From positions 74,624 to 113,504 of the forward strand of contig JACQSK010000015.1 of NCBI GenBank assembly GCA_016205975.1: a stretch of DNA of 38,881 nt, read 5' to 3'. Source of the DNA: Candidatus Uhrbacteria bacterium (GTDB taxonomy: Bacteria; Patescibacteriota; Patescibacteriia; UBA9934; GWF2-40-263). The position numbers and the translations under genes were made by a program. The notes under the pieces are model-generated. The model saw only the letters and a list, made by a program, of their open reading frames with translations. It ran no database searches and was not told the origin of the DNA. Of this stretch, positions 13,721 through 20,531 are shown piece by piece. Numbering within the stretch: position 1 is the first letter of the stretch; the number at the start of each line of letters is the position of its first letter.

Positions 13721-15082
13721 TTAATCTGACACCGCACTCGCCAATCGGATATCAATCGTCAAGGGTGTACCTTCGAGTTTGAAATGTTCGCGCAAGCGGT
13801 TTTCAAGATAACGGATGTAGCTGGCGTTGAGAGTGTCCGTGCGCTTCGCTTTGATAATGAGATCAAACGACGGCGGCGCGTGGCGCGTTTGCTTCATGCC
13901 CAGGACTTTTGGCGCCCAGGGGCCGTGGCCGACCACCGGAGCGAATTGCCGGACCGCAACGTCCAGAAACTTTTTCAGCTTCTCCTGATCGATATCGATG
14001 CTTCTATTTTTATTCACGAGGTCGATGGCGTCAAACAAGCTCTGCACGCGTTGCGTGGAGAGGGCCGAGACGAAGTGCACCGGCGCCCAGGCCAGGAAGG
14101 GGAGCGACGCGGCGATGTATTCGCGGTACTGGTTCATCGTATTCGTCTCCTTGTCTGCGATGAGATCCCATTTGTTGACGACGATGAGAACCGCCGAGCC
14201 AGAGTGTTTCAAAAACCCGGCGAGAACTTTTTCCTGCGTGCCGATTTTTTGCGTGGCGTCCAACACGAGCAGTGTAACGTCGGCCAGCTTCACCACCAGC
14301 TCGTTGCGTTTCACGGCCTCGTGTTCCAGCCCGCCAGCCTTGCGAACCTTCGCGTGCTTGCGCATGCCGGCCGTGTCGATGAAGATGTATTTTTTTTCTC
14401 CGCGCTGGAAGAGCGTGTCGTTGGGCTCGCGCGTGGTGTGCTCGATGGGGCTCGTGATGAACCGCTCCTCGCCGATGAGCGCGTTCAGGAGCGTTGACTT
14501 GCCCACGTTGGGTTTGCCGATGACAGCGACTTTGATGCCTTCCATCTTGAGCGGGTCCACCGGCGGCCGGCCGATGTCCGCGAGCTTCTCGTAGATCACG
14601 TCCAGCAGATCGCCCACGCCGGTTCCACGCGTGGCCGAGATCGGGAGCGGCTCAGGGAGCCCGGGGAAGCGCCACATGGAATCCGACACGCTCAGTCGTT
14701 CACTTGTTTTCTCCGCCTTGTTGCCCACGACGATCACCGGCTTGCCCGATTTGCGAAACCGATCCGCGAGTGCGCGCTCCTCCGGAATCGTCCCGGCCTT
14801 CATGTCCAGCACGAACAAAAGGAGGTCTGCCGTTTTCATCGCGATGTCCGCCTGCTTCACAATGTTGCGTTCGATCTCGTCTTTCTGGTTCACGTCCAAG
14901 CCGCCCGTATCGATCAACCGAATCACCGTGCCGCGCCACAGGCAGTCGCCCTCGTTGCGGTCGCGGGTGGTCCCAGCGGTCGGAGAAACAAGCGCCTTCT
15001 GGGTTTCAAGAAGGCGGTTGAACAGCGTGGATTTTCCGACATTCGTGCGGCCGACGAGGGCCACGACTGGGAGATTATTCAT
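13721..15082 (-). CDS. der: Ribosome-assembly GTPase Der (EngA)
   Basis: A 453-aa tandem GTPase required for 50S subunit assembly. The first G domain opens VALVGRTNVGKST (8-20), with the switch TAGTTRDRN near 36-44, DTGG and the NKAE motif. The second G domain has GKPNVGKST (about 190-198), TTREPND, DTAG and NKWD. A C-terminal KH-like domain (about 350-453) includes GHGPWAPKVLG and the LNASYIRYLEN stretch. Two G domains plus KH is unique to Der. The start ATG 15082 is preceded by a GGTGG run. It is followed closely by the NYN gene and preceded by the LCP gene's terminator. Confidence 0.96.
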   Translation of the reverse strand: MNNLPVVALVGRTNVGKSTLFNRLLETQKALVSPTAGTTRDRNEGDCLWRGTVIRLIDTGGLDVNQKDEIERNIVKQADIAMKTADLLLFVLDMKAGTIPEERALADRFRKSGKPVIVVGNKAEKTSERLSVSDSMWRFPGLPEPLPISATRGTGVGDLLDVIYEKLADIGRPPVDPLKMEGIKVAVIGKPNVGKSTLLNALIGEERFITSPIEHTTREPNDTLFQRGEKKYIFIDTAGMRKHAKVRKAGGLEHEAVKRNELVVKLADVTLLVLDATQKIGTQEKVLAGFLKHSGSAVLIVVNKWDLIADKETNTMNQYREYIAASLPFLAWAPVHFVSALSTQRVQSLFDAIDLVNKNRSIDIDQEKLKKFLDVAVRQFAPVVGHGPWAPKVLGMKQTRHAPPSFDLIIKAKRTDTLNASYIRYLENRLREHFKLEGTPLTIDIRLASAVSD

Positions 15083-15099
15083 ATCGCCACCAGTCTATC

Positions 15100-15132
15100 A
15101 CAAAACCGCCTCTTGATGAGATTGAGGCGGTT
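15100..15132 (-). terminator. Terminator of the LCP-family gene
   Basis: AACCGCCTC pairs with GAGGCGGTT (15104-15112, 15124-15132). On the minus strand the stem ends in GGTTTTG, a short T run. Confidence 0.7.
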
Positions 15133-15163
15133 GAATTTGAGGTCACAAATAACAACTTCAAGT

Positions 15164-16840
15164 TTAGTACCTCGCAAGCAAGCTTGCGCTCTCTCCCAAA
15201 ATCACCAAAAAGTCCACGTCTTGCTCGATTACGAGCATCTCATAGTCTTCGCTGGTGAGAGCAATCTCTTTGGGAACGATCTCGCCGCTGTAGAGCCAGC
15301 CGGTGGCTGACAGCGTGACGTCCGCCTTCAGGTAATCGCGAAGGGCTTTGAGTTCTTCTGCGCGCTGGCCGTTGGTGAGGTCGTAGATGACTGTGTGTTC
15401 GTAGTCACGAGAAGCGGCATTCCCGACGCGGGCAACATCAAACCCCTGGCCGTCCAAGAGTTGCGATGCGCGGAAGGCGAGGCCGGTGATGTTGGTGCCG
15501 TTTTGGATTTCGATGCGGACGAACTTTGGTTTTTCCTCTGGCGCGGCCGCGAAGGTGGCGTTTAGCTCATCATCGGCGACGAAAATATTGTCCGCGATGC
15601 GCTGGAGCGGCAACCAGTCGTCGTTTTTGGGCAGGAGCAGGTAGGCGCCGTTCAAGACGGTTGCGTACAGCGGAGAAGACTCGGAGGCATCGATCACATG
15701 GTTGGTGATGCTTTGCGTGTCGAGACTCTTGAGCTCTTTGGCCAAGCGGACGATTTCCCAGGCGTTCAAGTTGGTGGAGATGTTTTCCTCCAGCGCGTTC
15801 ATCATCTTGGTGATGCGGCTGGGGTTCAAGAAGGTCGAGGCGGAAAGCACCTTGTCTTTGACCGCTAAGATAATTTTTTGCTGGCGCTTGGAGCGCGCGA
15901 AGTCCGAGCCCTCGCCGTTATTGCCATGGCGCGAGCGCGCAAACTTGAGCGCGGTTTCGCCTTCCATGTGCGTCCAGCCCTCGGAGAAGGTGATGGACTC
16001 AAAGCGGCAGGAGTAGTCAGGGACGACTTCGACCGTGTTGAGCGGGAGGTCGGATGGGACGGATGGGTCGGATGGGACGTCCGGATCGATCTCGAGAATT
16101 TGTGCGAGCTCACCGGATTCTTCGACGGTACTTTCCTCCTCACCCTCTCCTTCAAACCCGCAGCCGTCGTACTCTCGTCCGAGCGTTGGGTACTCTGGAT
16201 CCGTGAAGCTGTTCTCGACATAGACGTCGACTCCACCGATGGCGTCGATAAACTCTGCGAAGCCGTCGAAGTCCACGCGCAGGTAGTAGTGGATGTCTTC
16301 GTCCAGCACGTCTCCAATCACTTGAGAGGCAAGGGCGGGCCCGGAACCAGGCTCGTCCATCTCCCCATAGGCGTTGGCGTGGTTCACCTTGCTGTAGCCG
16401 TAGCCGGGGATGGGCACGCTCATGTCGCGGGGCAAGGACATCATGCCGATCGCGCCAGTGGACGGCTGAAAGCTCGCAAACACAATCGTATCGGTGAGCT
16501 GCGGGCCGTCATGGCCTTCTCCGCCGATGCCCATGAGCAACACATTCACACGATCGTCGTCCTCGCCCGCGAGCTCACGCCCACCGGAGGTTACGAGTTG
16601 CTTGATGGTGGCCATGAGCGAGAAGTCCGTGGGCGCGTTGGATTCGGAGGTGGTGGTGACTTGGTAGGAGAAGATCATGCCGGCGGTGGCGGCGATCACG
16701 ACCGCGAGCGTGAGGTGGCGGCCAAAAAAAAGAACCCTCGGTCGTAGCCGTCCTATGGGCGAGGCGGGCGAGCCCGGCGCTCGCCTTGGCACGCGTAGGT
16801 GATATTTTTGTTTCAGCAAGTCAATCTTGGCGCGCTCCAT
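15164..16840 (-). CDS. LytR-CpsA-Psr (LCP) family cell-wall glycopolymer ligase with LytR_C domain
   Basis: A 558-aa membrane protein with a basic cytoplasmic N-terminus (1-35) and one membrane helix (about 37-58). The LCP domain begins near 97 (VNVLLMGIGGEGHDGPQLTDTI), with the conserved Arg in SLPRDMSV and KVNHANAYG. LCP enzymes move lipid-linked glycopolymers onto peptidoglycan. Inside the domain is an acidic, low-complexity insert (about 225-275, E-rich then a VPSDPSVPSD run) before GWTHMEGETALKFARSRH. A LytR_C domain lies near 450-540 (EIQNGTNITGLAFRASQLL). The start ATG 16840 follows a TACAAT box by 13 nt; upstream ATGs lie in or before that box. Confidence 0.9.
   Translation of the reverse strand: MERAKIDLLKQKYHLRVPRRAPGSPASPIGRLRPRVLFFGRHLTLAVVIAATAGMIFSYQVTTTSESNAPTDFSLMATIKQLVTSGGRELAGEDDDRVNVLLMGIGGEGHDGPQLTDTIVFASFQPSTGAIGMMSLPRDMSVPIPGYGYSKVNHANAYGEMDEPGSGPALASQVIGDVLDEDIHYYLRVDFDGFAEFIDAIGGVDVYVENSFTDPEYPTLGREYDGCGFEGEGEEESTVEESGELAQILEIDPDVPSDPSVPSDLPLNTVEVVPDYSCRFESITFSEGWTHMEGETALKFARSRHGNNGEGSDFARSKRQQKIILAVKDKVLSASTFLNPSRITKMMNALEENISTNLNAWEIVRLAKELKSLDTQSITNHVIDASESSPLYATVLNGAYLLLPKNDDWLPLQRIADNIFVADDELNATFAAAPEEKPKFVRIEIQNGTNITGLAFRASQLLDGQGFDVARVGNAASRDYEHTVIYDLTNGQRAEELKALRDYLKADVTLSATGWLYSGEIVPKEIALTSEDYEMLVIEQDVDFLVILGESASLLARY
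16052..16078. repeat. Three copies of a 9-bp tandem repeat inside the LCP gene
   Basis: GGATGGGAC, GGATGGGTC and GGATGGGAC in direct tandem encode the VPS-DPS-VPS part of the LCP insert. In-frame 9-bp units can change copy number without breaking the gene. Confidence 0.8.
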
Positions 16841-16853
16841 AATTCGTGTCTTC

Positions 16854-16882
16854 ATTGTAGCGGGAACGCAGAGAACGGGCAA
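16854..16882 (-). promoter_or_regulatory. Promoter for the LCP gene
   Basis: On the minus strand TTGCCC (16882-16877), 17 nt, then TACAAT (16859-16854). The ATG follows after 13 nt, giving a leader of about six nucleotides. Confidence 0.7.
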
Positions 16883-16886
16883 CCTC

Positions 16887-16915
16887 TTGTCTGGAGAAAA
16901 GGTTCGTGGTATTTT
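16887..16915 (+). promoter_or_regulatory. Probable promoter for tRNA-Val
   Basis: TTGTCT (16887-16892), 17 nt, TATTTT (16910-16915), about 27 nt before the tRNA. It diverges from the LCP promoter. Confidence 0.5.
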
Positions 16916-16942
16916 CGACCGTGTTAAAGGAGCAAAAATTGC

Positions 16943-17019
16943 GGGCGTGTAGCTCAGCTGGTTAGAGCGCTGTCCTCACACGACAGATGTCAGAGGTTCG
17001 AGTCCTCTCACGCCCACCA
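16943..17019 (+). tRNA. tRNA-Val (anticodon CAC)
   Basis: Acceptor GGGCGTG/CACGCCC with discriminator A and encoded CCA. Anticodon stem CTGTC/GACAG with loop CTCACAC gives CAC (GUG codons). D and T arms are complete (GCTC/GAGC; AGAGG-TTCGAGT-CCTCT). Confidence 0.96.
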
Positions 17020-17052
17020 AAAAAGATCCTATTTTCGTGAGGATCTTTTTTG
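17019..17052 (+). terminator. Terminator of tRNA-Val
   Basis: AAAAAAGATCCT and AGGATCTTTTTT form a 12-bp stem around an ATTTTCGTG loop directly after CCA, with a T run. Confidence 0.9.
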
Positions 17053-17061
17053 TTTGGAGAG

Positions 17062-17090
17062 TTGCTCTTGCCAGAAAAACCTGATACGCT
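17062..17090 (+). promoter_or_regulatory. Promoter for lepB (and hisS)
   Basis: TTGCTC (17062-17067), 17 nt, TACGCT (17085-17090) with an extended TG at 17082-17083. It sits exactly 13 nt before ATG 17104, the same spacing as at parA and the LCP gene. Confidence 0.5.
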
Positions 17091-17103
17091 GGAAACGATT
17101 TTT

Positions 17104-17712
17104 ATGCATAGCCGCTTTTCAGGCTTGGAAGACAAACTCTACACGCGTTTCGGGCCCACGGGCGGAGCGATTCTCGCTTTTCTGCTTGAGGTGGTGCAGA
17201 TCGTGGTGATCTCAAGCGCCATCATCATCCCCATTCGTTATTTTTTGATCCAGCCGTTCTATGTGAAAGGGGCGAGCATGGAGCCCAACTTCTACGATCA
17301 TGAGTATCTCATCATCGACGAACTCTCGTATCGCTTCCGCGATCCCATGCGCGGCGAGATCGTCGTATTCCGCTACCCGCGCGACCCCAGCCAGTTTTTC
17401 ATCAAGCGCGTGGTGGCGCTCCCGGGCGAGACGGTGGAGATCACCGATGGGCATGTGTTCATCTATAATGACGAACATCCAAACGGCCTGCGCTTGGAGG
17501 AGCCGTACTTGGACGGGGAGAGGACCAACGGAAAAGAACGCGTGACGCTGGGAGGCGATGAGTATTTCGTCCTGGGAGACAATCGCGACTCCAGCCTCGA
17601 CTCTCGTAGCTTCGGCACGCTGGATCGCGACAACCTGATCGGCCGCGTCTGGGTGCGCGGCTTGCCGCTCTCGCGCCTGTCGACCTTTGATCTACCGGTT
17701 TACAATCTTTAA
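17104..17712 (+). CDS. lepB: Signal peptidase I
   Basis: A 202-aa S26 peptidase that cleaves signal peptides at the outer face of the membrane. One N-terminal membrane helix (about 22-45) leads into F-Y-V-K-G-A-S-M-E-P-N-F with the catalytic Ser (about 57-68). The catalytic Lys is in FFIKRVVALPGE (about 98-109), and GDNRDSSLDSRSFG (about 160-173) is the conserved box. The frame is open to a TTG at 17050 inside the tRNA terminator, and a TTG at 17068 has GGAG upstream. ATG 17104 is preferred because of the promoter placement. The many exported proteins downstream are natural substrates. Confidence 0.93.
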   Translation: MHSRFSGLEDKLYTRFGPTGGAILAFLLEVVQIVVISSAIIIPIRYFLIQPFYVKGASMEPNFYDHEYLIIDELSYRFRDPMRGEIVVFRYPRDPSQFFIKRVVALPGETVEITDGHVFIYNDEHPNGLRLEEPYLDGERTNGKERVTLGGDEYFVLGDNRDSSLDSRSFGTLDRDNLIGRVWVRGLPLSRLSTFDLPVYNL

Positions 17713-17723
17713 CGTGTACGGCT

Positions 17724-19127
17724 ATGCCTTTTAGAAAAAAATCTGCCGCGCCGAAAAAAGTTTCCGTTCCAGAAAAGGAATCAGCGCCCGTCGCGGCCGC
17801 GCCAACAGAAGAAGAAGGAGGTAACTCCAAAAACCCCGAGCTCTTGCGCGGGTTCCGCGACATCATGCCTGAGGAGCAGGGGAGGTGGAACTTGGTGCGC
17901 GACACCGTGCGCAAGCTCGCGGAGGCGTATAGCTTTGACCGCATCGACCTGCCGATTCTCGAACGCGCGGATTTATTTTTGCGCACGCTGGGGAAAGGCA
18001 CCGACGTTGTGGAAAAAGAGATGTACATTTTTACCGACCCTTCCAACCGTTCGGTGGCTCTGCGCCCCGAGGCCACGGCTTCGGCCGCGCGCGCCTACAT
18101 CAACCACGGCATGCTCGACCGTCCTCAGCCGGTGAAGCTGTGGTACCTGGGTCCCATGTTCCGCCACGACCGTCCACAGGCGGGCCGCTACCGCCAGTTC
18201 TATCAAGCCGGTTTTGAATCCTTCGGCGCCGAGGAACCGATCGTGGACGCGCAGCTGGTCGTGATCGGCATGCAGATTTTTAAAGATCTGGGCCTCGACG
18301 TGAAGGTCGAGATCAACTCGATCGGCACCGCCGAGTGCCGCAAGGCCTACTTGGCCGAGCTGGTCGCCTACTTCCGCACGCACCGCGCGAAGCTTTCCGA
18401 GGACGACAAGCGCCGTTTGCAAAAAAATCCGCTGCGCATCCTGGACAGTAAAGAGGAAGCCACGCGCGAGCTCCTGGAAGGCGCGCCGCAGATTTTGAAC
18501 TGGCTGGATGAGAAGTCCAAGGAGCACTTCATGAAGGTCCTGGAGTTCGTCGAGGAAATGGATATTCCCTATTCGCTCAACCCCTATCTTGTGCGCGGGC
18601 TGGATTACTACACGCACACCGTGTTTGAGTTCGTGCTGGCAGAAGATCAAGGGGAAGTCGCCCAGAGCGCCTTGGGAGGCGGTGGGCGCTACGACGGGCT
18701 CGTGGAGGTTTTGGGAGGACGCCCGACGCCGGCGTGCGGGTTTGCCCTTGGGCTCGAGCGCATCGTGCGTGCGCTTGAGGCCAAGGGAATCAATCCGCCA
18801 GAGCACCCGGCACCGCTCGTGTTCTTTGCGCAGTTGGGAGACGCAGCGCGGCGCGTGGGGCTCAAGCTCTATGAGGAGTTCCGCCGGTCCGGTATTCCTG
18901 TGGCCGAGGCGTTCGGTAAGAACGCGCTCAAGGCACAGCTGGAAGCGGCCAACAGACTCAACGTGCCCCTCACGCTCATCTTGGGACAGAAAGAAGTCCT
19001 GGACGGAACGATCATTATCCGCGACATGGAGTCCGGCGCGCAAGAAATCGTGGACGTGAAAAAAGCCGTGGCGCTCGTCGCCCGGAAGCTGCAGCCGGTT
19101 GTCCTTGACAAACCAGCTGATCTTTAG
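17724..19127 (+). CDS. hisS: Histidyl-tRNA synthetase
   Basis: A 467-aa class II synthetase. Residues 1-38 are a Lys/Ala/Pro/Glu-rich extension not seen in most HisRS. The catalytic domain then starts LLRGFRDIMPEE, with motif 2 as FRHDRPQAGRYRQFYQAG (about 148-165), the HisA motif GLDYYTHTVFE (about 292-302), GGGGRYDGLV and motif 3 in GFALGLERI. The C-terminal anticodon domain covers about 370-455. The only other in-frame Met (about 48) lies within the conserved core, so the extension is part of the protein. It follows lepB by 11 nt and is likely co-transcribed. Confidence 0.96.
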   Translation: MPFRKKSAAPKKVSVPEKESAPVAAAPTEEEGGNSKNPELLRGFRDIMPEEQGRWNLVRDTVRKLAEAYSFDRIDLPILERADLFLRTLGKGTDVVEKEMYIFTDPSNRSVALRPEATASAARAYINHGMLDRPQPVKLWYLGPMFRHDRPQAGRYRQFYQAGFESFGAEEPIVDAQLVVIGMQIFKDLGLDVKVEINSIGTAECRKAYLAELVAYFRTHRAKLSEDDKRRLQKNPLRILDSKEEATRELLEGAPQILNWLDEKSKEHFMKVLEFVEEMDIPYSLNPYLVRGLDYYTHTVFEFVLAEDQGEVAQSALGGGGRYDGLVEVLGGRPTPACGFALGLERIVRALEAKGINPPEHPAPLVFFAQLGDAARRVGLKLYEEFRRSGIPVAEAFGKNALKAQLEAANRLNVPLTLILGQKEVLDGTIIIRDMESGAQEIVDVKKAVALVARKLQPVVLDKPADL

Positions 19128-19138
19128 CACACTAGGCC

Positions 19139-19147
19139 TGCTAATAA
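19139..19147 (+). promoter_or_regulatory. Extended -10 element before rpsU
   Basis: TGC-TAATAA ends 17 nt before the rpsU GTG. No good -35 is seen, so this is tentative. Confidence 0.35.
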
Positions 19148-19164
19148 AGAGTAAACGAACGAAT

Positions 19165-19404
19165 GTGATTCTTGTTAAACGAAAAAAAGGTGAAAGCTTT
19201 GAAAGTTTGTATCGACGGTTCGGCCGCCGCGTGCAGCAGAGCGGTTCGGTTCTTGAGTCCAAGAAAAACCGTTTTCACAAGCCCGAGCTTTCCAAGAGCA
19301 AACAGCGCGCCAGCGCCCTGCGCCGCCTCTCCAGCCGCGTGAAGCGGGAGTACCTCCTGCGCACGGGCCAGCTCATTGAGGAGCGCTTCCCGCAGAAGCG
19401 GTAA
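19165..19404 (+). CDS. rpsU: 30S ribosomal protein S21
   Basis: A 79-aa basic protein with the S21 pattern: start ILVKRKKGESFESLYRRFGRRVQQSG, then a Lys/Arg-rich helix ending EERFPQKR. S21 helps the small subunit recognise mRNA starts. The start is taken as GTG 19165, which gives the family N-terminus; the longer open frame from 19099 would overlap hisS and add an atypical 22 residues. It is followed 14 nt later by a YqeY-domain gene, the conserved rpsU-yqeY neighbourhood. Confidence 0.92.
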   Translation: MILVKRKKGESFESLYRRFGRRVQQSGSVLESKKNRFHKPELSKSKQRASALRRLSSRVKREYLLRTGQLIEERFPQKR

Positions 19405-19418
19405 ACTGTTTTCAGCCT

Positions 19419-20174
19419 ATGTCTCTTCTTGAAGCCATGACAGAAGACATGAAGGCTTCCATGAAAGCCAAAGACAGCGCAACGCTTTCCACGTTGCGTT
19501 TGTTGCTTTCTGCTTGCAAGAATAAAAAAATCGAACTCCTGCACGAGTTGTCTGACGCAGAAGTGCAGGACGTGGTGAAGACGCAAGTGAAGCAGCTCAA
19601 GGACTCCATCGTCTCGTTTGACGCCGGCGGACGCGCGGACATGGCGCAGAGCGCGCGCGCGGAGATTGCGGTGCTTGAGAAGTACCTGCCTGTACAGATG
19701 AGCGAGGAGGATCTGAGGGCGCTCGTGCAAAAAACGATTGCGGAGACCGGAGCCGCGAGCCAGGCGGACATGGGCCGCGTGATGGGCGCTACGCTCAAGG
19801 CCGCTCAGGGTCAGGCCGACGGCGCACGCGTGAAGGGGATCGTGATGCAGCTTTTGCCTGCCGTTGTCCTCGTCCTGGTTGGAACCTCCACGGCCTATCA
19901 GCCAGCGCTCGCGGCCATTCCTCTTGTCGCAGAAGATTTCGGCCTGGACGCCTCCACCATCGAGATGGCCCTGCGCCTGTTCCGCGTGCTGATCCTCTGG
20001 CTGGGCATTCCAGCTATTACGCTCATGCTGACCGGGGGGTTTGGGTATATGACGGCTTCCTCGCGTGACGAGCTCCATACGGAGGCCTGGGGAAAGATGG
20101 CACAAGGATTTTTTGCCACGATCATCGTGGCAGGACTTTTCGCCATTTCGACGATCATCCTCCAGCAGCTCTAA
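19419..20174 (+). CDS. YqeY (GatB/YqeY-domain) protein fused to a pilin-like two-helix membrane domain
   Basis: A 251-aa protein in two parts. Residues 1-146 are a full-length YqeY domain (starts MSLLEAMTEDMKASMKAKD, contains LEKYLPVQMSEEDL near 86-99, ends MGRVMGATLKAAQGQADGARVKGIVMQLL), a family related to the tRNA-binding tail of GatB/E. Normal YqeY stops there at about 148 aa. Here the frame continues into a signal-peptide-like stretch (MQLLPAVVLVLVGTSTAYQPALA, 143-165) and two membrane helices (about 186-208 and 230-248) with GGFGYMTA between them. The second part matches the hairpins of the next two proteins. An internal AAGGGG/ATG pair could start the pilin part separately. No frameshift is visible. 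Confidence 0.85.
   Translation: MSLLEAMTEDMKASMKAKDSATLSTLRLLLSACKNKKIELLHELSDAEVQDVVKTQVKQLKDSIVSFDAGGRADMAQSARAEIAVLEKYLPVQMSEEDLRALVQKTIAETGAASQADMGRVMGATLKAAQGQADGARVKGIVMQLLPAVVLVLVGTSTAYQPALAAIPLVAEDFGLDASTIEMALRLFRVLILWLGIPAITLMLTGGFGYMTASSRDELHTEAWGKMAQGFFATIIVAGLFAISTIILQQL
19833..19847 (+). promoter_or_regulatory. Possible internal ribosome site and start for the pilin-like part
   Basis: AAGGGG (19833-19838) lies 6 nt before ATG 19845, with GTG 19842 also in frame. Translation from here would give a 109-aa protein with an N-terminal signal peptide, the expected form of a free VirB2-like pilin. Confidence 0.4.
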
Positions 20175-20187
20175 TAGAGAAAAAATA

Positions 20188-20213
20188 AGACGAGCTCTCG
20201 CAGCTCGTTTTTG
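20188..20213 (+). terminator. Terminator of the rpsU-YqeY/pilin unit
   Basis: ACGAGCT pairs with AGCTCGT (20190-20196, 20202-20208) and is followed by TTTTTGCT. It separates this unit from the 20532 gene. Confidence 0.8.
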
Positions 20214-20218
20214 CTATT

Positions 20219-20458
20219 GAGACCTCTGCAAAACTCGATGAGATTGCGATGCGCGGGGAAAGCCTCCGCCAAAGGCGGATTAGCCTTTGGCTGAAGCCGC
20301 CGAGACGTAGCGACAGCTACGTTGACCCTTCGATGTACTCAGGGTCAGTCTGAGCACAGTCGAAGACTGAGGCGGCGGCGGCGTAAAGCCGCGTGGCGGC
20401 CACGCCGCTCTACGCGGGGCCCCGCAAGTCGCAAGGTCGTGAGTTTTGCAGAGGTCTC
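20219..20458. mobile_element. MITE-like element A with 18-bp perfect terminal inverted repeats
   Basis: The ends GAGACCTCTGCAAAACTC (20219-20236) and their exact complement (20441-20458) bound 240 bp with no coding frame. Subterminal parts (TTGCGA..GCGGGG) also pair, and the inside holds CCGCC/GGCGG, CGTAGC/GCTACG and CTTCGA..CTCAG/CTGAG..TCGAAG hairpins. CTA occurs just outside each end (20214-20216 and 20460-20462), a possible target duplication offset by 1-2 bases. A second element at the right end of the window shares the core CTCTGCAAAA ends, which supports mobility. No transposase is present in the window. Confidence 0.75.
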
Positions 20459-20499
20459 TCTATCCACAGTTTTTTCTGCGCGCTTTTTTCCAAATGCGC

Positions 20500-20505
20500 T
20501 ACAAT
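20500..20505 (+). promoter_or_regulatory. -10 box before the 20532 gene
   Basis: TACAAT, 26 nt before the ATG; no clear -35 at 16-18 nt. It lies 41 bp right of the MITE, which therefore does not carry the promoter. Confidence 0.4.
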
Positions 20506-20531
20506 AGCTGCACGCGCACAGGCGTATCCTC

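Noticed and set aside
13711-13755. Upstream start of the NYN gene at 13755
   Set aside because: It would overlap der by 35 nt and add residues outside the NYN fold; ATG 13710 gives a clean domain start.
17050-17103. TTG starts at 17050 or 17068 for lepB
   Set aside because: 17050 lies in the tRNA-Val terminator. 17068 has a GGAG upstream and remains possible, but the promoter placed 13 nt before ATG 17104 fits better.
20219-20458. Element A as a structured RNA gene
   Set aside because: Exact terminal repeats and a second element with the same end core fit a mobile element better; no promoter or terminator frames it.
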